A stretch of DNA of 15,082 bases, taken from contig JBIKNH010000098.1 in assembly GCA_044358815.1 (NCBI GenBank), positions 1 to 15,082 on the forward strand. Reading direction: 5' to 3'. The position numbers and the translations under genes were made by a program. This DNA comes from JBAXSK01 sp044358815. GTDB taxonomy: Bacteria; Cyanobacteriota; Cyanobacteriia; Pseudanabaenales; Pseudanabaenaceae. Below, in pieces: positions 13,753-15,082 of the stretch. The notes under the pieces were generated by a model, which was not told the origin of the DNA, did not search any database, and worked only from the letters and a program-made list of their open reading frames with translations. Within the stretch, counting starts at the first letter, position 1, and each line of letters opens with the position of its first letter.

Positions 13753-14075
13753 GGAGGTTTGCTCAAAACTTTAGATTTTAAAGATTGTCAAGGAAAAGAT
13801 GGCAGTCCATTTGTTCTAGGGTAACTTAGCCTCAGGGTGATCAGTGATTTTGTTCATAACCAGTATTATTTACACTCAGCATTATTTCGACAATGTTACT
13901 CTGGGATTGTCTTGGATTGGGGTTGTGATCGAGGTGTTTTCTAGGATAGTCTGTTTAACTGATCCTTAGTGATCTCTCCTGCTCTGTTTGGATGGCTTTT
14001 GAATGCCCTGTCTTGCATTTCCTAACAAGTCCTGACAACTCCTAACAGTCACCCAATAATCACAGAAATTTTCCC
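13753..14075. other. Divergent intergenic region before dedA-family gene, with short repeats
   Basis: No ORF seen. CAGTATTATTT (13861-13871) and CAGCATTATTT (13877-13887) form an imperfect direct repeat with 16-bp spacing, and a 10-bp triplicate repeat lies at 14021-14050. Promoters of the two flanking divergent genes must lie here but are not identifiable. Confidence 0.6.
14021..14050 (+). repeat. 10-bp direct repeat, three units, upstream of the DedA gene
   Basis: CCTAACAAGT, CCTGACAACT and CCTAACAGTC follow each other with no spacer, ending 25 bp before the ATG. A 10-bp period places each copy on the same face of the helix, as for OmpR/PhoB-type response regulators; binding is inference. 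Confidence 0.6.
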
Positions 14076-14753
14076 ATGAATGAATGGATCGTCAATACCA
14101 TGACCGCTTTCGGTTATGTGGGCATTGCTGCATTAATGTTTTTAGAGAATTTATTTCCGCCAATCCCTTCAGAATTTATTATGCCTCTCGCGGGTTTTAC
14201 CGCTGCCCAAGGTAAATTGTCGATGGTGGGTGTGATTGTGGCTGGTACCATTGGCACGATTTTAGGTGCTTTGCCTTGGTATTATGCTGGACGACTTCTA
14301 GGGGTGCAACGTCTCGCGGTTTATGTGGACCGTTACGGTAAATGGCTGGGGGTATCAGGTAAAGATATTACTGAGTCTAATGAATGGTTTCATCGTCATG
14401 GACTCAAAGCGGTGTTTTTTGGGCGTTTAGTTCCGGCGGTGCGTACTTTAATCTCTGTACCAGCGGGTATCACTAATATGCCGATGTTGCCGTTCTTAGG
14501 CTTTTCGACTATTGGTACAGTGTTATGGGTAGGGCTACTGAGTTATGCAGGGTTCTTACTGGGAGAAAATTATAAGAAGATTGAGCCTTTCATTGATATT
14601 ATTTCTAAGATGGTTGTGGCAGTGGTGGGGATCGCTGTAGTGGTTTTCATTGCGAAGCGTTTACGGGAGAAGAAACTACACAATGTCATCAAGGAAACGG
14701 AACAAGCCATTAGCGATGATCCTATGGAGGATGGCTCGCCTAAAGATTCTTAA
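14076..14753 (+). CDS. DedA family (SNARE-associated / VTT domain) inner-membrane protein
   Basis: 225 aa, the usual DedA size, with about five hydrophobic segments. Hallmarks are FLENLFPPIPSEFIMPLAG (E24, E33) in the first half and FFGRLVPAVRTLISVPAGI in the second, with the arginine pair R117 and R123 that the family needs. Family knowledge: DedA proteins support membrane homeostasis, and several members flip or recycle lipid carriers such as undecaprenyl phosphate or phospholipids, using the proton gradient. The subgroup here cannot be assigned. The C-terminal tail (about 195-225) is charged and probably cytosolic. The ATG at 14076 has no clear Shine-Dalgarno; a three-unit 10-bp repeat lies just upstream. 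The gene stands alone. Confidence 0.92.
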   Translation: MNEWIVNTMTAFGYVGIAALMFLENLFPPIPSEFIMPLAGFTAAQGKLSMVGVIVAGTIGTILGALPWYYAGRLLGVQRLAVYVDRYGKWLGVSGKDITESNEWFHRHGLKAVFFGRLVPAVRTLISVPAGITNMPMLPFLGFSTIGTVLWVGLLSYAGFLLGENYKKIEPFIDIISKMVVAVVGIAVVVFIAKRLREKKLHNVIKETEQAISDDPMEDGSPKDS

Positions 14754-15082
14754 ATTGCTGGTTGATTGGAATGACTCTGTAATCTATGTTTTTGCCTTTT
14801 TTGTTATCCCGATTCTTAATCCATCTCAATCCTATCCCATAGTTCTGTGATTGGTCTAGTTCTGCCCTTCATCACGTCATTCCAACCACGCCAAAAACTT
14901 TCTGCCGCAGGTTCGAGTTCCTGCAACTTTTTTTGTGAAGATAGGTTTTGAGATTTCCGTTTCCTAAAAATGTTGGCAAGAGGAAATATAGTAGAATCAA
15001 ATAAGAACTAGAGGATGAGATTAGCATATTGTGCAATGAGAGAATCCAAAGATGTATGTTGATGAGCATAAGCTCTTCTCTT
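14754..15082. other. Intergenic region after dedA-family gene, no convincing gene
   Basis: AT-rich, with only chance-like ORFs on both strands. The one clear structure is a hairpin followed by T residues at 14907-14934. The window ends here, so a gene starting beyond the edge cannot be judged. Confidence 0.55.
14907..14934 (+). terminator. Candidate Rho-independent terminator downstream of the DedA gene
   Basis: GCAGG (14907-14911) pairs with CCTGC (14920-14924) around an 8-base loop, then AAC and seven T (14928-14934). The stem is short, and the site is 154 bp after the dedA stop, so the assignment is moderate. Confidence 0.45.

Noticed and set aside
14650..14850. 66-codon plus-strand ORF overlapping the end of the DedA gene
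   Set aside because: Most of it is out-of-frame DedA sequence; the extension past the stop has no recognisable features.
14901..14930. tRNA-like T-arm (GCAGGTTCGAGTTCCTGC)
   Set aside because: The loop has one base too many and there is no matching acceptor, D-arm or anticodon arm upstream. It reads better as a terminator hairpin with seven T.
14872..15069. 65-codon minus-strand ORF near the right edge
   Set aside because: Composition looks random, it overlaps the terminator hairpin and no motif is visible. A gene entering from beyond the edge cannot be excluded.

Overview
The window looks like a piece of a cyanobacterial chromosome. The evidence is the fused RibB-RibA protein in its cyanobacterial form, two copies of the HIP1 palindrome GCGATCGC, a cyanobacteria-type palindromic repeat (GCTTCGACTACGCTCAG and its complement), and moderate GC with AT-rich, repeat-laden spacers. 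I cannot name the genus. No rRNA, tRNA, CRISPR array, transposase or phage gene was recognised. Most genes are housekeeping or transport genes; the less ordinary material lies in the spacers and in one small repeat protein.

Layout, left to right. (1) 1-125: the last 40 codons of an AlsS-type acetolactate synthase, convergent with a manganese/iron-type ABC permease (156-1055, minus) whose ATPase and binding-protein partners are absent here. The permease diverges from an unknown 113-aa protein (1212-1553); the shared spacer carries two interleaved perfect 10-bp inverted repeats. (2) 1716-3029: a membrane-anchored coiled-coil M23 endopeptidase for the cell wall, followed by a 13-bp x 5 tandem repeat. 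(3) Minus-strand pair: a 46-aa ribbon-helix-helix-like protein (3508-3648) upstream of a 106-aa protein (3103-3423) with serine at nearly every third position. (4) 4018-5232: RibBA, the two entry enzymes of riboflavin synthesis, with a TTG start. (5) 5233-5841: a 600-bp spacer with tandem repeats, a tiny ORF behind a near-perfect Shine-Dalgarno, a row of hairpins and a long terminator-like hairpin. (6) 5851-10650: a tripartite efflux pair, a lipoprotein-like membrane-fusion protein and an RND pump. The pump gene is bracketed by inverted copies of a ~110-bp repeat. (7) Minus strand: a three-domain aminopeptidase P (10896-12794) and, upstream, a two-TM protein with a long disordered tail (13006-13752). 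(8) 14076-14753: a DedA membrane protein, then about 330 bp without a convincing gene.

How the genes fit together: only the efflux pair (membrane-fusion protein plus RND pump, needing an outer-membrane TolC-like channel from elsewhere) and possibly the ribbon-helix-helix/serine-repeat pair look like functional units. The others appear to be single-gene transcription units, which is common in cyanobacteria.

Best candidates for something undescribed: the structured leader or small RNA with a micro-ORF in front of the efflux genes (5489-5793), the serine-ladder nonapeptide protein with its small regulator-like partner, and the inverted mobile-type repeats around the pump gene. All are inferences from sequence read by eye; no homology search or folding program was run.
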